Of a DNA stretch of 52,335 bases, positions 7,483 through 14,234 are shown piece after piece. The DNA is from a virus. The DNA lies in the IMG/VR virus record IMGVR_UViG_3300036851_000202, positions 1 through 52,335 of that record. One strand, written 5' to 3'. The position numbers and the translations under genes are program-made. Each line of letters begins with the position of its first letter. Position 1 is the stretch's first letter. Under the pieces are notes generated by a model that had not been told where the DNA came from, did not search any database, and saw nothing but the letters and a program-made list of their open reading frames with translations.

Positions 7483-7566
7483 TCAACGTCGTCTCTGCGT
7501 AATCCGCGCCAGCCCGAGCCCCGCCACAATGGCCGGCACGATCAGGGCTAGGGCGATGAGGTTCAC
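7483..7566 (-). CDS. 27-aa single-pass membrane peptide
   Basis: GTG start at 7566 overlapping the upstream stop (GTGA). The peptide is one hydrophobic helix (NLIALALIVPAIVAGLGLA) ending in a basic RITQRRR, i.e. N-out/C-in by the positive-inside rule. It is probably translationally coupled to the 75-aa protein. Function unknown; one of several tiny membrane proteins in this genome. Confidence 0.5.
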   Translation of the reverse strand: MNLIALALIVPAIVAGLGLARITQRRR

Positions 7567-7790
7567 TTTCGGTACTCCTGCTCTCTTGCTTCAGCTTCCT
7601 GCCTGACGCGCTGGCTCAATACTGCGGCGTCGTACCAACTGAATGACAACTCGGGGTTGACTGCGAACCTGCCGAGCGTCCGCAGAACCTCTTGCCTGTT
7701 TTCGTCGGTGAACGCGAATGCGTACCTTTCGCTTCCCTTGACCAGAACCAGGAAGTTGATGTACTCGCCGGTTTCAATGCGAATGCTCAT
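7563..7790 (-). CDS. hypothetical early protein, 75 aa
   Basis: Start at the ATG at 7790 inside an ATATGA overlap with the upstream 31-aa peptide. Beta-rich N-terminus (IRIETGEYINFLVLV) and helical C-terminus ending REQEYRK. No family recognised. Confidence 0.6.
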   Translation of the reverse strand: MSIRIETGEYINFLVLVKGSERYAFAFTDENRQEVLRTLGRFAVNPELSFSWYDAAVLSQRVRQEAEAREQEYRK

Positions 7791-7882
7791 ATCCGCCTCT
7801 CCAGCCAAGCGAGTTCGATTCCGATTGCTGCGACCGTGACCAGCCCAACGCAAGCCAGCCACACCTCCCATTGCTCGACCAT
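7787..7882 (-). CDS. 31-aa single-pass membrane peptide
   Basis: ATG at 7882 preceded by AAAGGAG. A hydrophobic stretch (VWLACVGLVTVAAIGIELA) is flanked by acidic N-terminal and basic C-terminal residues (WLERRI). Its stop overlaps the next start. Unknown function. Confidence 0.5.
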   Translation of the reverse strand: MVEQWEVWLACVGLVTVAAIGIELAWLERRI

Positions 7883-7918
7883 CTTGCGACTCCTTTCGCG
7901 GGACCACGCCGGTTTGCG

Positions 7919-7984
7919 TCATGCGCCCCGGCTGATCCGCTCCATCGTGCTGACGGTCCCCGCCAGCCATCCTGGTTCGTCCAT
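7919..7984 (-). CDS. possible 21-aa peptide
   Basis: Short open frame from the ATG at 7984 in the space between two better genes; no clear ribosome site. Listed only because the neighbouring tiny frames look real. Confidence 0.2.
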   Translation of the reverse strand: MDEPGWLAGTVSTMERISRGA

Positions 7985-7992
7985 GAATCCAA

Positions 7993-8502
7993 CTACTCCG
8001 TGTGTCCAAAACAAAGCTTCTGCCTCGAATATGGTTCCGCCGCTTCTGGCATCCGCTCCGGCCGCATCACGAACGCCAGCAGCCCGCCTTCCGTCTCACC
8101 GTCAGGCTCGAATCCGGCACGCTCGTACGTGTAGCCCCAGTGCTTCACGCCTCTGCGGATAATGGGCGTCACTTCCTCGCGGTCAATGAACGTCACCATG
8201 CCGATTGCTGGCGGCTCCCATTTGCTGCGCGTAACGGCCACGGCCTGACGTATCATGTCGCTCGCGATACCAGGCCCCTCTTTGCGGAAGCAACTGCATA
8301 CCCACGCGCCGGGCCAGCGGTGCTTGACGTATTCGGCGAACGGCCACGAGGACACCCATAAGGCATCGCGGTTGCGGCTCAGCAAAACAATGCAGCGGCC
8401 GGGCGGAACGAATTGCGGCGTCCCCGGCTTCTGGCGGTTGTAGTGCCGGTCGGCAATGGGCAAGGCCCGCTTGTCGGCGCGATGGCTTAGAGTCCAGATC
8501 AT
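7993..8502 (-). CDS. conserved phage protein, acyltransferase-like (weak)
   Basis: 169 residues from the ATG at 8502. Contains ADRHYNRQKPGTPQFVPPGR, an ALWVSSWPF segment, CSCFRKEG, and a C-terminal strand-helix pattern (GYTYERAGFEPDGETEGGL). This layout recurs in phage and actinobacterial proteins and looks GNAT-like at the end (xxxGFxxxG), but no acetyl-CoA loop is clear. Function unknown. Confidence 0.55.
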   Translation of the reverse strand: MIWTLSHRADKRALPIADRHYNRQKPGTPQFVPPGRCIVLLSRNRDALWVSSWPFAEYVKHRWPGAWVCSCFRKEGPGIASDMIRQAVAVTRSKWEPPAIGMVTFIDREEVTPIIRRGVKHWGYTYERAGFEPDGETEGGLLAFVMRPERMPEAAEPYSRQKLCFGHTE

Positions 8503-8507
8503 TGCAA

Positions 8508-9371
8508 TTACGCAGCGGAAATGATTCGTGATGACAGGCCGCTGGACAGGTAGTTTTGTGCCTGTTCGCAGGTCTCGGTATTTGGCGGGCACTCTAAGGC
8601 AAAGAGCTTCCCGGTACTCGGGCAGGCACAGACCAGGACGCTCGCGCCGTCGGCGCGATAGAGCGATTCGCGCGTTCCTTCGATATCGTTGCGCCGCTTG
8701 TCGATGCGCGTGGCGTTGATGCCAGCTAGATATTTGGGCCAGCCGAAACGCTCGATTCGCAGCCGCTTCACTTCCTCGTTCTTCTCGCCGCGAAGCTGCT
8801 CGATCGTTTGCGTCTGCGGGGCCATTACGATCTGCTCGTCAACGGCCACGCCGCGCAGTCGCCAGAGCTGCCATCCGTCCTGGTATTCCAGTGCAGGGCC
8901 GTCCTCGCGGTGCAACTGGCCGCGTTCATTGCGGGCCATCGCGCTGTGCCGTTCGGAAATCCAACAAAGCTTGGTGTGAGGCAGGAACCAACCGGCGCTG
9001 TGGCAGATTTCGGTGAGGCCGTCTAGCTTGGCGGTTTGCTCGGTCAGTCCACAGACCTCGCGAAAGTAATCGTAAAAGCCGATCCAGTTCGCGTCATGCT
9101 GGCCGTATCCCGAAGCCCAGACCGAATCCCCTATATTCGGCGCGTCCTTCATGGACAGCACCACGGCTCGCGTCAGCCCTTGGGAGAGCGGTGATCCGCA
9201 CCAGACGACATGAGGGGCGTCCATACCTGCGCGCTTGTAAGCGAGTGCTACGGCGGCCTCAGCGCGTGGCCTGTCGGCGGGCTCAGTGCATAGGCCGATC
9301 TTGGTCCAGCGTTCAATAAACTCAGGAAACCTTGCGAGTTGCTCTGGCGTAAGGCTCTCTATGCGCTTCAT
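8508..9371 (-). CDS. DUF6745-like protein
   Basis: 287 residues. The C-terminal half has the family pattern HREDGPALEYQDGWQLWRLRG, in which H-x-x-DGPA precedes a D-G-x-x-x-W strand pair, and later KYLAGINATRIDKRRNDIEG. The biochemical role of these proteins is unknown. The first eight residues (MKRIESLT) are repeated at the start of the HNH gene inserted directly upstream, and the ATGA overlap is preserved. Confidence 0.65.
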   Translation of the reverse strand: MKRIESLTPEQLARFPEFIERWTKIGLCTEPADRPRAEAAVALAYKRAGMDAPHVVWCGSPLSQGLTRAVVLSMKDAPNIGDSVWASGYGQHDANWIGFYDYFREVCGLTEQTAKLDGLTEICHSAGWFLPHTKLCWISERHSAMARNERGQLHREDGPALEYQDGWQLWRLRGVAVDEQIVMAPQTQTIEQLRGEKNEEVKRLRIERFGWPKYLAGINATRIDKRRNDIEGTRESLYRADGASVLVCACPSTGKLFALECPPNTETCEQAQNYLSSGLSSRIISAA

Positions 9372-9838
9372 CGAAGTGACTCCAAGCCGTGAGCCTTCTC
9401 GTAAGATCCTCGAGCGCTTTTTGCGTCCTCGATGTCAGAGAAAAGGCCAAGGTGAACGTGTCGGTAGTTGACGCAGATTCCAGCGGCCCACTTACGTGCG
9501 CGGCGATGCCATGTCACGCCGCGGACGCCAGCCGCCGGGCGGTTGCGAAGATTGGTGGACCGATTAACGTCCCTGAGATTCGCGAGCCGATTGTCAGACT
9601 TGTCTCCATTGATGTGGTCAATGTCGCCGATTGGAGAAGCGCCGTGAACGAAGAGCCAAGCCAGCCTATGCGCCCAGTGCCTTCCCCCGCACGCACGAAT
9701 GACGATGTACCCGCGAGGGTCGCGCGAACCAGCCACCTGACCGGCCAGGAAGTGCGGTGGCATCCAGGTAAACTGGCCAGTCTCCGCATCATAAGCCAGT
9801 CGTGAACGCAGGACGGTTAGCGATTCGATGCGCTTCAT
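9368..9838 (-). CDS. HNH homing-type endonuclease with AP2 DNA-binding domain
   Basis: 156 residues. N-terminal region (RLAYDAETGQFTWMP, YIVIRACGGRHWAHRLAW) leads to HNH_3 motifs GDIDHINGDKSDNRLANLR (H-N-N type), then an AP2-like domain (GVRGVTWHRRARKWAAGI, VHLGLFSDIEDA). This is the classic free-standing phage homing nuclease. Its start copies the first eight codons of the downstream DUF6745-like gene and both junctions keep ATGA overlaps, so the insertion left translation of its neighbours intact. Confidence 0.85.
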   Translation of the reverse strand: MKRIESLTVLRSRLAYDAETGQFTWMPPHFLAGQVAGSRDPRGYIVIRACGGRHWAHRLAWLFVHGASPIGDIDHINGDKSDNRLANLRDVNRSTNLRNRPAAGVRGVTWHRRARKWAAGICVNYRHVHLGLFSDIEDAKSARGSYEKAHGLESLR

Positions 9839-10116
9839 GTGCTGCCCTCGCTGAGATATAGGCTGGCCCGGCGATTGACGACGGTGTACGACACCTCGCC
9901 ATTGCGTTTCAGCAGCCGCAAAATCCTGTCCGCAGAGCCCGGCGCGATGTGACCGACTTGCTGCCGCACGTAGGCGTCGAGGTCCGAGGAATGGAATTGC
10001 TCGCCGGCGTGAACGGCCAGGTAGTGCCGCACATGGCTGGCGATGGCTCCGCTGACGCGGGTGATCTGCTCGCGCTGGGCGGTGAAACCAAGCTCGCGTT
10101 GGGTGAGCGTTGGCAT
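9835..10116 (-). CDS. hypothetical winged-helix-like early protein, 93 aa
   Basis: Start at the ATG at 10116 overlapping the upstream TAA (TAATG). Helices with SSDLDAYVRQQVGHIAPGSADRI and a final strand pair (NGEVSYTVVNRRASLY) match a small winged-helix shape, as in phage accessory DNA-binding proteins. No family named with confidence. Confidence 0.6.
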   Translation of the reverse strand: MPTLTQRELGFTAQREQITRVSGAIASHVRHYLAVHAGEQFHSSDLDAYVRQQVGHIAPGSADRILRLLKRNGEVSYTVVNRRASLYLSEGST

Positions 10117-10337
10117 TACTTGGACTCCACAATCACGCGAATCAGATCCTCTGCCCGATACCAATTCCGACCGCTGAATTTGTGCGGCACGAGTTGGCCG
10201 GAATGGCGAAGCTCGTGCAATTTGTTCTCGCCGATCCCCGCGTGGTGCATTACCGCGGCCGTGTCGAGCAGTTCGCCGGGGCGGAGGATTCCGATAACGT
10301 CACCCTGCCGGCGTTCGGTGATGCGGGCCACGGCCAC
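10116..10337 (-). CDS. excisionase/MerR-like helix-turn-helix protein
   Basis: 73 residues from the GTG at 10337, with GGAGG six bases upstream. LLDTAAVMHHAGIGENKLHE followed by LRHSGQLVPHKFSGRNWYRA is the HTH_17-type pattern seen in excisionases and small MerR-like regulators. Its place as the second gene of the early operon, close to the integrase and candidate attP, fits a directionality factor made when the leftward promoter opens. Transcriptional regulation is an alternative. Confidence 0.6.
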   Translation of the reverse strand: MAVARITERRQGDVIGILRPGELLDTAAVMHHAGIGENKLHELRHSGQLVPHKFSGRNWYRAEDLIRVIVESK

Positions 10338-10339
10338 GG

Positions 10340-10696
10340 CTAACCTCCAGCAAACTGACGAAACACATTGACGACATCGGTGCGCTGCCCCTGACGATCC
10401 TCGGCGATCATCCCGCGTTCGATCATCTTGGCCTCGATTGCCGGCCGTTCCTTTTTTGGTCGCTCTTGGATTGCAGCGCGAAAGCGGTGGTAGCATCGGG
10501 TGCAGAGTTGCCTCCGCCATGCCTCGCGCTCGCATTGAAGGCACTTGCCCTCTTTAGTGCGATCCTCGATTAGCTTCTGAACTTTCCGGCTGAGTTGAAT
10601 TTCCATCACGATCACACTTGCTTCTGGTCCGCAAATCATGTTGAGCAGCTCCGGGTTGATTTCGTCCCTGAGTGCTCCCTGCGTTTGATTATCCAT
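10340..10696 (-). CDS. first gene of early operon: four-cysteine zinc-finger protein
   Basis: 118 residues. C52, C55, C65 and C68 (CLQC...CTRC) form a zinc knuckle in a basic helical context. The N-terminus is acidic. It starts about 22 bases after the predicted transcription start. As the leading gene of the early transcript it could be a regulator, but no family is recognised. Confidence 0.65.
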   Translation of the reverse strand: MDNQTQGALRDEINPELLNMICGPEASVIVMEIQLSRKVQKLIEDRTKEGKCLQCEREAWRRQLCTRCYHRFRAAIQERPKKERPAIEAKMIERGMIAEDRQGQRTDVVNVFRQFAGG

Positions 10697-10718
10697 GCCT
10701 CATTCCGTTCACCGCGAT

Positions 10719-10782
10719 TGCGACGATCATAGTCGCATTTGCAACCACGTCAACTATATTTGCAACAGGTTGATTCGCAAAT
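10719..10782 (-). promoter_or_regulatory. leftward early promoter with overlapping operators
   Basis: On the minus strand TTGACG (10753-10748) and TATGAT (10731-10726) are 16 bases apart, a good sigma-70 promoter for the early operon. The -10 lies inside a dyad TGCGAC-7-GTCGCA (10719-10737). ATTTGCAAC repeats at 10737-10745 and 10758-10766, exactly 21 bases (two helical turns) apart, with an inverted GCAAAT at 10777-10782. This is what a repressor-controlled lysogeny switch looks like; the binding protein is not identified. Confidence 0.65.
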
Positions 10783-10849
10783 GATACCGCGTATGGCCGT
10801 AAGTCTTTATGCCATTGACAGTTAAAGAATTTCTGCAATTCTTGAAGCC

Positions 10850-11248
10850 ATGCCAGACACAAACGCTTTTGGCGAAGAAACGAATGTCACTGCGGACGCC
10901 ATGCGGGCGTTTGCCGACATGCTTCGGAAGATCGCCGACCAGCATGAAACGATCGGAAAAGCCCTGGAAACCAGCGGGGTTCCCTCCGTGCGCGTGAAGA
11001 ACCTGCCTACCGGCGTGCAGGGGCTGGAGAAGCTCGGGAAGTTCGCCGGGGCTGTTTCAACGGCCTGCCACGATGCATTATCTGCGTCGGCGGTTGAACC
11101 AATCGAGCACGGCTTGCTCCTGCTGAAGCAAGCACTTCGCCGCACAAAGGAGAAGGTAAACAGCCCGCATCCGAAAGCCAAGAAGGCGATCGGCATGGCC
11201 GCCAATCGGGGCGCAGGTCGGGGCGCTCCAAAGCCGAAAACGCAATAA
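10850..11248 (+). CDS. hypothetical helical protein in the lysogeny region, 132 aa
   Basis: Divergent from the early operon across the operator region. Mainly helical (ADAMRAFADMLRKIADQHET) with a basic low-complexity C-terminus (KAKKAIGMAANRGAGRGAPK). No helix-turn-helix is obvious, so calling it the repressor would be a guess from position alone. The ribosome site is weak and translation may be nearly leaderless. Confidence 0.6.
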   Translation: MPDTNAFGEETNVTADAMRAFADMLRKIADQHETIGKALETSGVPSVRVKNLPTGVQGLEKLGKFAGAVSTACHDALSASAVEPIEHGLLLLKQALRRTKEKVNSPHPKAKKAIGMAANRGAGRGAPKPKTQ

Positions 11249-11258
11249 ACTCCTATAC

Positions 11259-11297
11259 GCCCCGCTAGCTCAATTGGTCAGAGCATCTGACTCTTAA
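11259..11297 (+). other. candidate attP: 5' half of a tRNA-Lys(CUU) gene
   Basis: Thirty-nine bases match the 5' half of a tRNA: acceptor strand GCCCCGC, TA, D-arm GCTC-AATTGGTCA-GAGC, and an anticodon arm TCTGA with loop CTCTTAA (anticodon CTT). The sequence then diverges, with no 3' anticodon strand, T-arm or acceptor partner. It lies 54 bases before the integrase ATG. Temperate phages often carry a tRNA fragment as the shared core of attP; a 5' fragment is less usual than a 3' one. Confidence 0.7.
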
Positions 11298-11351
11298 CAA
11301 GCCCGGCGTGGCTTCGCATATCCATCCCGTCCGTTTTTGCCGAGAAAACGT

Positions 11352-12446
11352 ATGGATGCGAATCGAGAGAATGCGAATCAAGGGCCGTTTTCGGGGCGCG
11401 CTTCGGGGCGCTTGCGAGTGCTGATTCGCAGCAAGGGGCCGGGCCAGCCGTTCCATTTGTACTACGTCGATCCTGCCACTGGGAAGGAACGAACGAAGCG
11501 AACAGCCGCCATGACGCGCGACGACGCGCAGCGCGCGGCCGGCGTCTGGGAGCAAGAGCTGGTCGCCTACCGCGGCGAGCGCGACGACGGATGGAAGCTG
11601 TTTCGTGACAAGTTCAGGGATGAGCATGTAGCCTCACTATCGGACAAGACGCGGGCTGGGTACGGCACGGCGCTGAACCATTACGAGCGGCTGATGAATC
11701 CGCACACGCTGGCGGACCTGACGCCGGCCGCCCTCTCTCAATTCCAAGCGAAGTTGGTTGCCGAGAAGCGACCAGTGACCAGCATCGGCAACTACCTGAC
11801 GCACATGCGGACGGCTCTAAACTTCGCGGCCATGATCGGCATGATCGACAAGGCCCCGCGAATCAAGATGCCGAAACAGAATCGGCGGTCGTTCATGCGC
11901 GGGCGTCCGGTGACTGCCGCCGAGTACCGCCGGATGCTCCAAGCCGCGCCGCCAGATCTCCGCCGGCTAATGGAACTGCTTTGGCTTTCCGGCCTGCGCC
12001 TTAGCGAGGGACTGAAGATCTCCTGGGACTCACCGCCGATCGTGGCGAAGCTGGACGCCAAGCCCTACCCGCTGCTGATGTACTTCGCGGAAGGCCACAA
12101 GGCACGCCGGGACGACGCCGTACCGATGACGCCAGACCTCGCGGCTTGGTTGCGTAGGACGCCCGCCAAGGCCCGCGTGGGGTTCGTGGCCCCTGTGTCG
12201 CTAGAAACCCAGCCCCGCGTCTCTGAGGCTATCTCCGAAATCGGACGGGCCGCTGGCGTGGTTGTGAGCGATGACGGCAAGGCGGCATCGGCCCATGATC
12301 TGCGCCGGGCGTTCGGCACGCGATGGGCCCACAAGGTGATGCCGGCAGTCCTCCGCGTCTTGATGCGACACGGGGACATTCAGACCACGCTTAAATACTA
12401 CGTCGGAATCACCGCGACCGATGCCGGCGACGCGCTTTGGAAGTGA
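11352..12446 (+). CDS. int: tyrosine recombinase (integrase)
   Basis: 364 residues from the ATG at 11352 (an in-frame TTG at 11337 is possible). The SAM-like N-terminal core-binding domain spans about 80-170 and the catalytic domain about 185-360. Active-site residues are visible: R216 (SGLRLSE), K250, H315-x-x-R318 (AHDLRR), H340 (MRHGDIQTT) and the nucleophile Y349 or Y350. It would integrate the phage at a host tRNA-Lys gene through the adjacent candidate attP. Its 3' end overlaps a convergent small gene by 38 bases. Confidence 0.92.
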   Translation: MDANRENANQGPFSGRASGRLRVLIRSKGPGQPFHLYYVDPATGKERTKRTAAMTRDDAQRAAGVWEQELVAYRGERDDGWKLFRDKFRDEHVASLSDKTRAGYGTALNHYERLMNPHTLADLTPAALSQFQAKLVAEKRPVTSIGNYLTHMRTALNFAAMIGMIDKAPRIKMPKQNRRSFMRGRPVTAAEYRRMLQAAPPDLRRLMELLWLSGLRLSEGLKISWDSPPIVAKLDAKPYPLLMYFAEGHKARRDDAVPMTPDLAAWLRRTPAKARVGFVAPVSLETQPRVSEAISEIGRAAGVVVSDDGKAASAHDLRRAFGTRWAHKVMPAVLRVLMRHGDIQTTLKYYVGITATDAGDALWK

Positions 12447-12633
12447 CCCGGAAGGCGGCGATGCAGAGCGTCACATCGCCCCGCTTCTCTGCCATCCGGT
12501 TGTAATCGCGAATCACCGATTGCATTTCCTCTCGGTCGCCTTCGGTGTCCTCATAGCGACCTGCCAGCCACAGAACTTCGCGGTTGTCCGGGTCCGGGTC
12601 GAACAACCCTAGACGATATTTCCCCCTAACCAT
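12409..12633 (-). CDS. hypothetical protein, 74 aa
   Basis: ATG at 12633 with GGAGG upstream. The protein starts VRGKYRLGLFDPDPDNREV, beta-like, then has a charged helical middle and a basic tail. No family recognised. It is convergent with and overlaps the integrase end. Confidence 0.5.
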   Translation of the reverse strand: MVRGKYRLGLFDPDPDNREVLWLAGRYEDTEGDREEMQSVIRDYNRMAEKRGDVTLCIAAFRVTSKARRRHRSR

Positions 12634-12971
12634 GACCAACCTCCTGCCCACGTCACACGTCCATGAAAGACGGCTGGGTTCCTTTATGCCCCCAAGCTCC
12701 GGCGGATCAGCCGGAATTCCGAGAATGAAGATTGCGCAATGTACACGACCGTACTGCAAAATGCTTGTACGGTTTGCCGCAAAATCTCCCCCGGTGCGGG
12801 AGCGTTCCTATGCCAGCGTTACCGGGCCGGCTTGCGGGGTTCCGCGTCGTGGTGACGCTTCGGTTTGGGGTGAAGCTAGCGGGCGAAAAGGACACGTCTG
12901 GTCCATTTGAGTCAAACGGAAAAGATTATTTTCTGGTTGTCGAATTGCCTCACCGCTCGCGGCTGGGGATA
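12634..12971. promoter_or_regulatory. 338-base divergent intergenic region with a dyad
   Basis: No convincing gene on either strand; short frames here have poor composition. A near-perfect dyad at 12748-12773 has arms ACCGTAC and GTACGGT around an inner GCA/TGC. It could be an operator for the rightward membrane/pilin block or the leftward 74-aa gene. An in-frame ATG at 12810 might extend the next rightward gene into this region. Confidence 0.45.
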
Positions 12972-13235
12972 ATGGCGGGCATGAAACTCATCGGCAAAAT
13001 CGGCTTCTCTTTCGAGGTAACGGCGTCGGCGCTGGAGCGCATGGCTGAAGGCTTGCGGCAAGCGTCCCTGGCAATCGAAGGGTTTCGCCCGATTCTGGAG
13101 CGAGAGAGGCTCGACCTCTACCGTGGCGACTGGTGGAAACGCAGCAAAGGCCCGCCGGACTACATCGCGGACCTGCAAGAGCCCGAATGGTGGAACACTG
13201 GCGATGAGCCGCCAGAATGGGGCTGTGCAGCATGA
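12972..13235 (+). CDS. hypothetical protein, 87 aa
   Basis: Start uncertain: ATG at 12972 (GGGGAT upstream), with 12981 or an upstream 12810 possible. Sequence KLIGKIGFSFEVTASALERM suggests a strand then helices; the C-terminus is rich in Trp and acidic residues. Its TGA overlaps the next ATG. No family recognised. Confidence 0.5.
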   Translation: MAGMKLIGKIGFSFEVTASALERMAEGLRQASLAIEGFRPILERERLDLYRGDWWKRSKGPPDYIADLQEPEWWNTGDEPPEWGCAA

Positions 13236-13408
13236 TGGATGGGGACGAAGCGATTGCTGTCTGGGATGCTGCGGAGAAGGTCGTAAACGCGACCGCTTGG
13301 AAGCTGGTCGATGATCGGAAGGTGGAAGTATCGGCCGCAGAGTGGAATGCTGCCATGCTGGTCGCTAAGGCGTGGATGGAAGAGAACGAGCCTCCGCGCT
13401 GGCTGTAG
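13232..13408 (+). CDS. hypothetical protein, 58 aa
   Basis: Start at the ATG at 13232 in an ATGA overlap with the previous gene. Acidic and helical (DEAIAVWDAAEKVVNATAWK), ending in ENEPPRWL. No family recognised. Confidence 0.55.
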   Translation: MMDGDEAIAVWDAAEKVVNATAWKLVDDRKVEVSAAEWNAAMLVAKAWMEENEPPRWL

Positions 13409-13484
13409 CCGCCCCAATCTCCGCACGTCCGCGGCGAATAGGCTCCTACTTGCTTTTCAGGGGGCGGCGCGGGGTAATGCCTGG

Positions 13485-13931
13485 ATGTCGAATGCAGCTC
13501 GCGGATTTATCGGATGCCTTGCCTTTCTGGCCCTTTGCGGCGTGACTGTTCTTTCGATGTTCGCTTGCTGCGGCGGGCTCGGCGTTGTCGGCCTGCAAGA
13601 AGCGGCGAAGCAAGAGGCCCAGCTCGCGGCTAGGCCCAAGGCCAGTGAAGAACTTCAGCAACAGCGCAAGGCACTGATCGACAAGTACCGTGACGCGGGA
13701 ATGTTTGTACGAATCGAAGTACCAGGCGACGTGCCTCACGTATTTGTCGATCCGGTGGCGTGGTCACTCATAGACATCGAGGACAAAGAGGCGTTCGCTG
13801 GGGTGGTCGCCGCATACCACTACGGTCTGGATAAAGGCGTGATCGGCGATGCCCAAGACACCGTGAGGTTCTTCGATCGCACGACCGGAAAGGCTATCGC
13901 GTCCTACTCTCCTCCGCTCGGAATACGGTAA
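13485..13931 (+). CDS. membrane-anchored protein, 148 aa
   Basis: One hydrophobic N-terminal helix (about residues 7-38, FIGCLAFLALCGVTVLSMF, Cys- and Gly-rich) followed by a coiled-coil stretch (EELQQQRKALIDKYR) and a soluble beta-rich domain. Likely anchored in the inner membrane with the C-domain outside. Host-like composition; function unknown. First of three consecutive membrane or secreted genes. Confidence 0.6.
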   Translation: MSNAARGFIGCLAFLALCGVTVLSMFACCGGLGVVGLQEAAKQEAQLAARPKASEELQQQRKALIDKYRDAGMFVRIEVPGDVPHVFVDPVAWSLIDIEDKEAFAGVVAAYHYGLDKGVIGDAQDTVRFFDRTTGKAIASYSPPLGIR

Positions 13932-14014
13932 TCGGGCTCGGCCTTTCTAAGATTCGGCGCTGGCGAGCGAATTGGGACTAGCTTTTCTTTCTCGCTTGGG
14001 AGTAGGTTTGAGAT

Positions 14015-14227
14015 ATGGTCAACACTGAGGTCGCGAACGGATTCCAATTCTCGCTGCGGTCGCTGTTGATCCTGACGGCCGTTGCGGCGATTCTGCTGGG
14101 CCTCGGGCGAATGATCGTCCCGGCGGCGCTGGCGGTCGCACCGGACCTGACGATGCTGGCTTGGCTGGGCGGGCTTGTGGCACTCGCGGGAGCTGTAGCC
14201 CTAGTTTACTTCTACGCGAACCGATAG
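14015..14227 (+). CDS. planctomycete-type FSLRSLL membrane protein, 70 aa
   Basis: Residues 11-30 read FQFSLRSLLILTAVAAILLG, a start very common in planctomycete membrane proteins, followed by a second hydrophobic helix (about 45-68). Two-pass inner-membrane protein. It sits seven bases before the prepilin gene, so the two may act together. The host-type motif supports a planctomycete host or recent acquisition. Confidence 0.65.
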   Translation: MVNTEVANGFQFSLRSLLILTAVAAILLGLGRMIVPAALAVAPDLTMLAWLGGLVALAGAVALVYFYANR

Positions 14228-14234
14228 GTGGAAC

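Noticed and set aside
12725-12910. 61-aa rightward frame in the 12.6-13.0 kb gap
   Set aside because: Starts inside the dyad region, no ribosome site, mixed composition; conflicts with the better frame starting at 12972.
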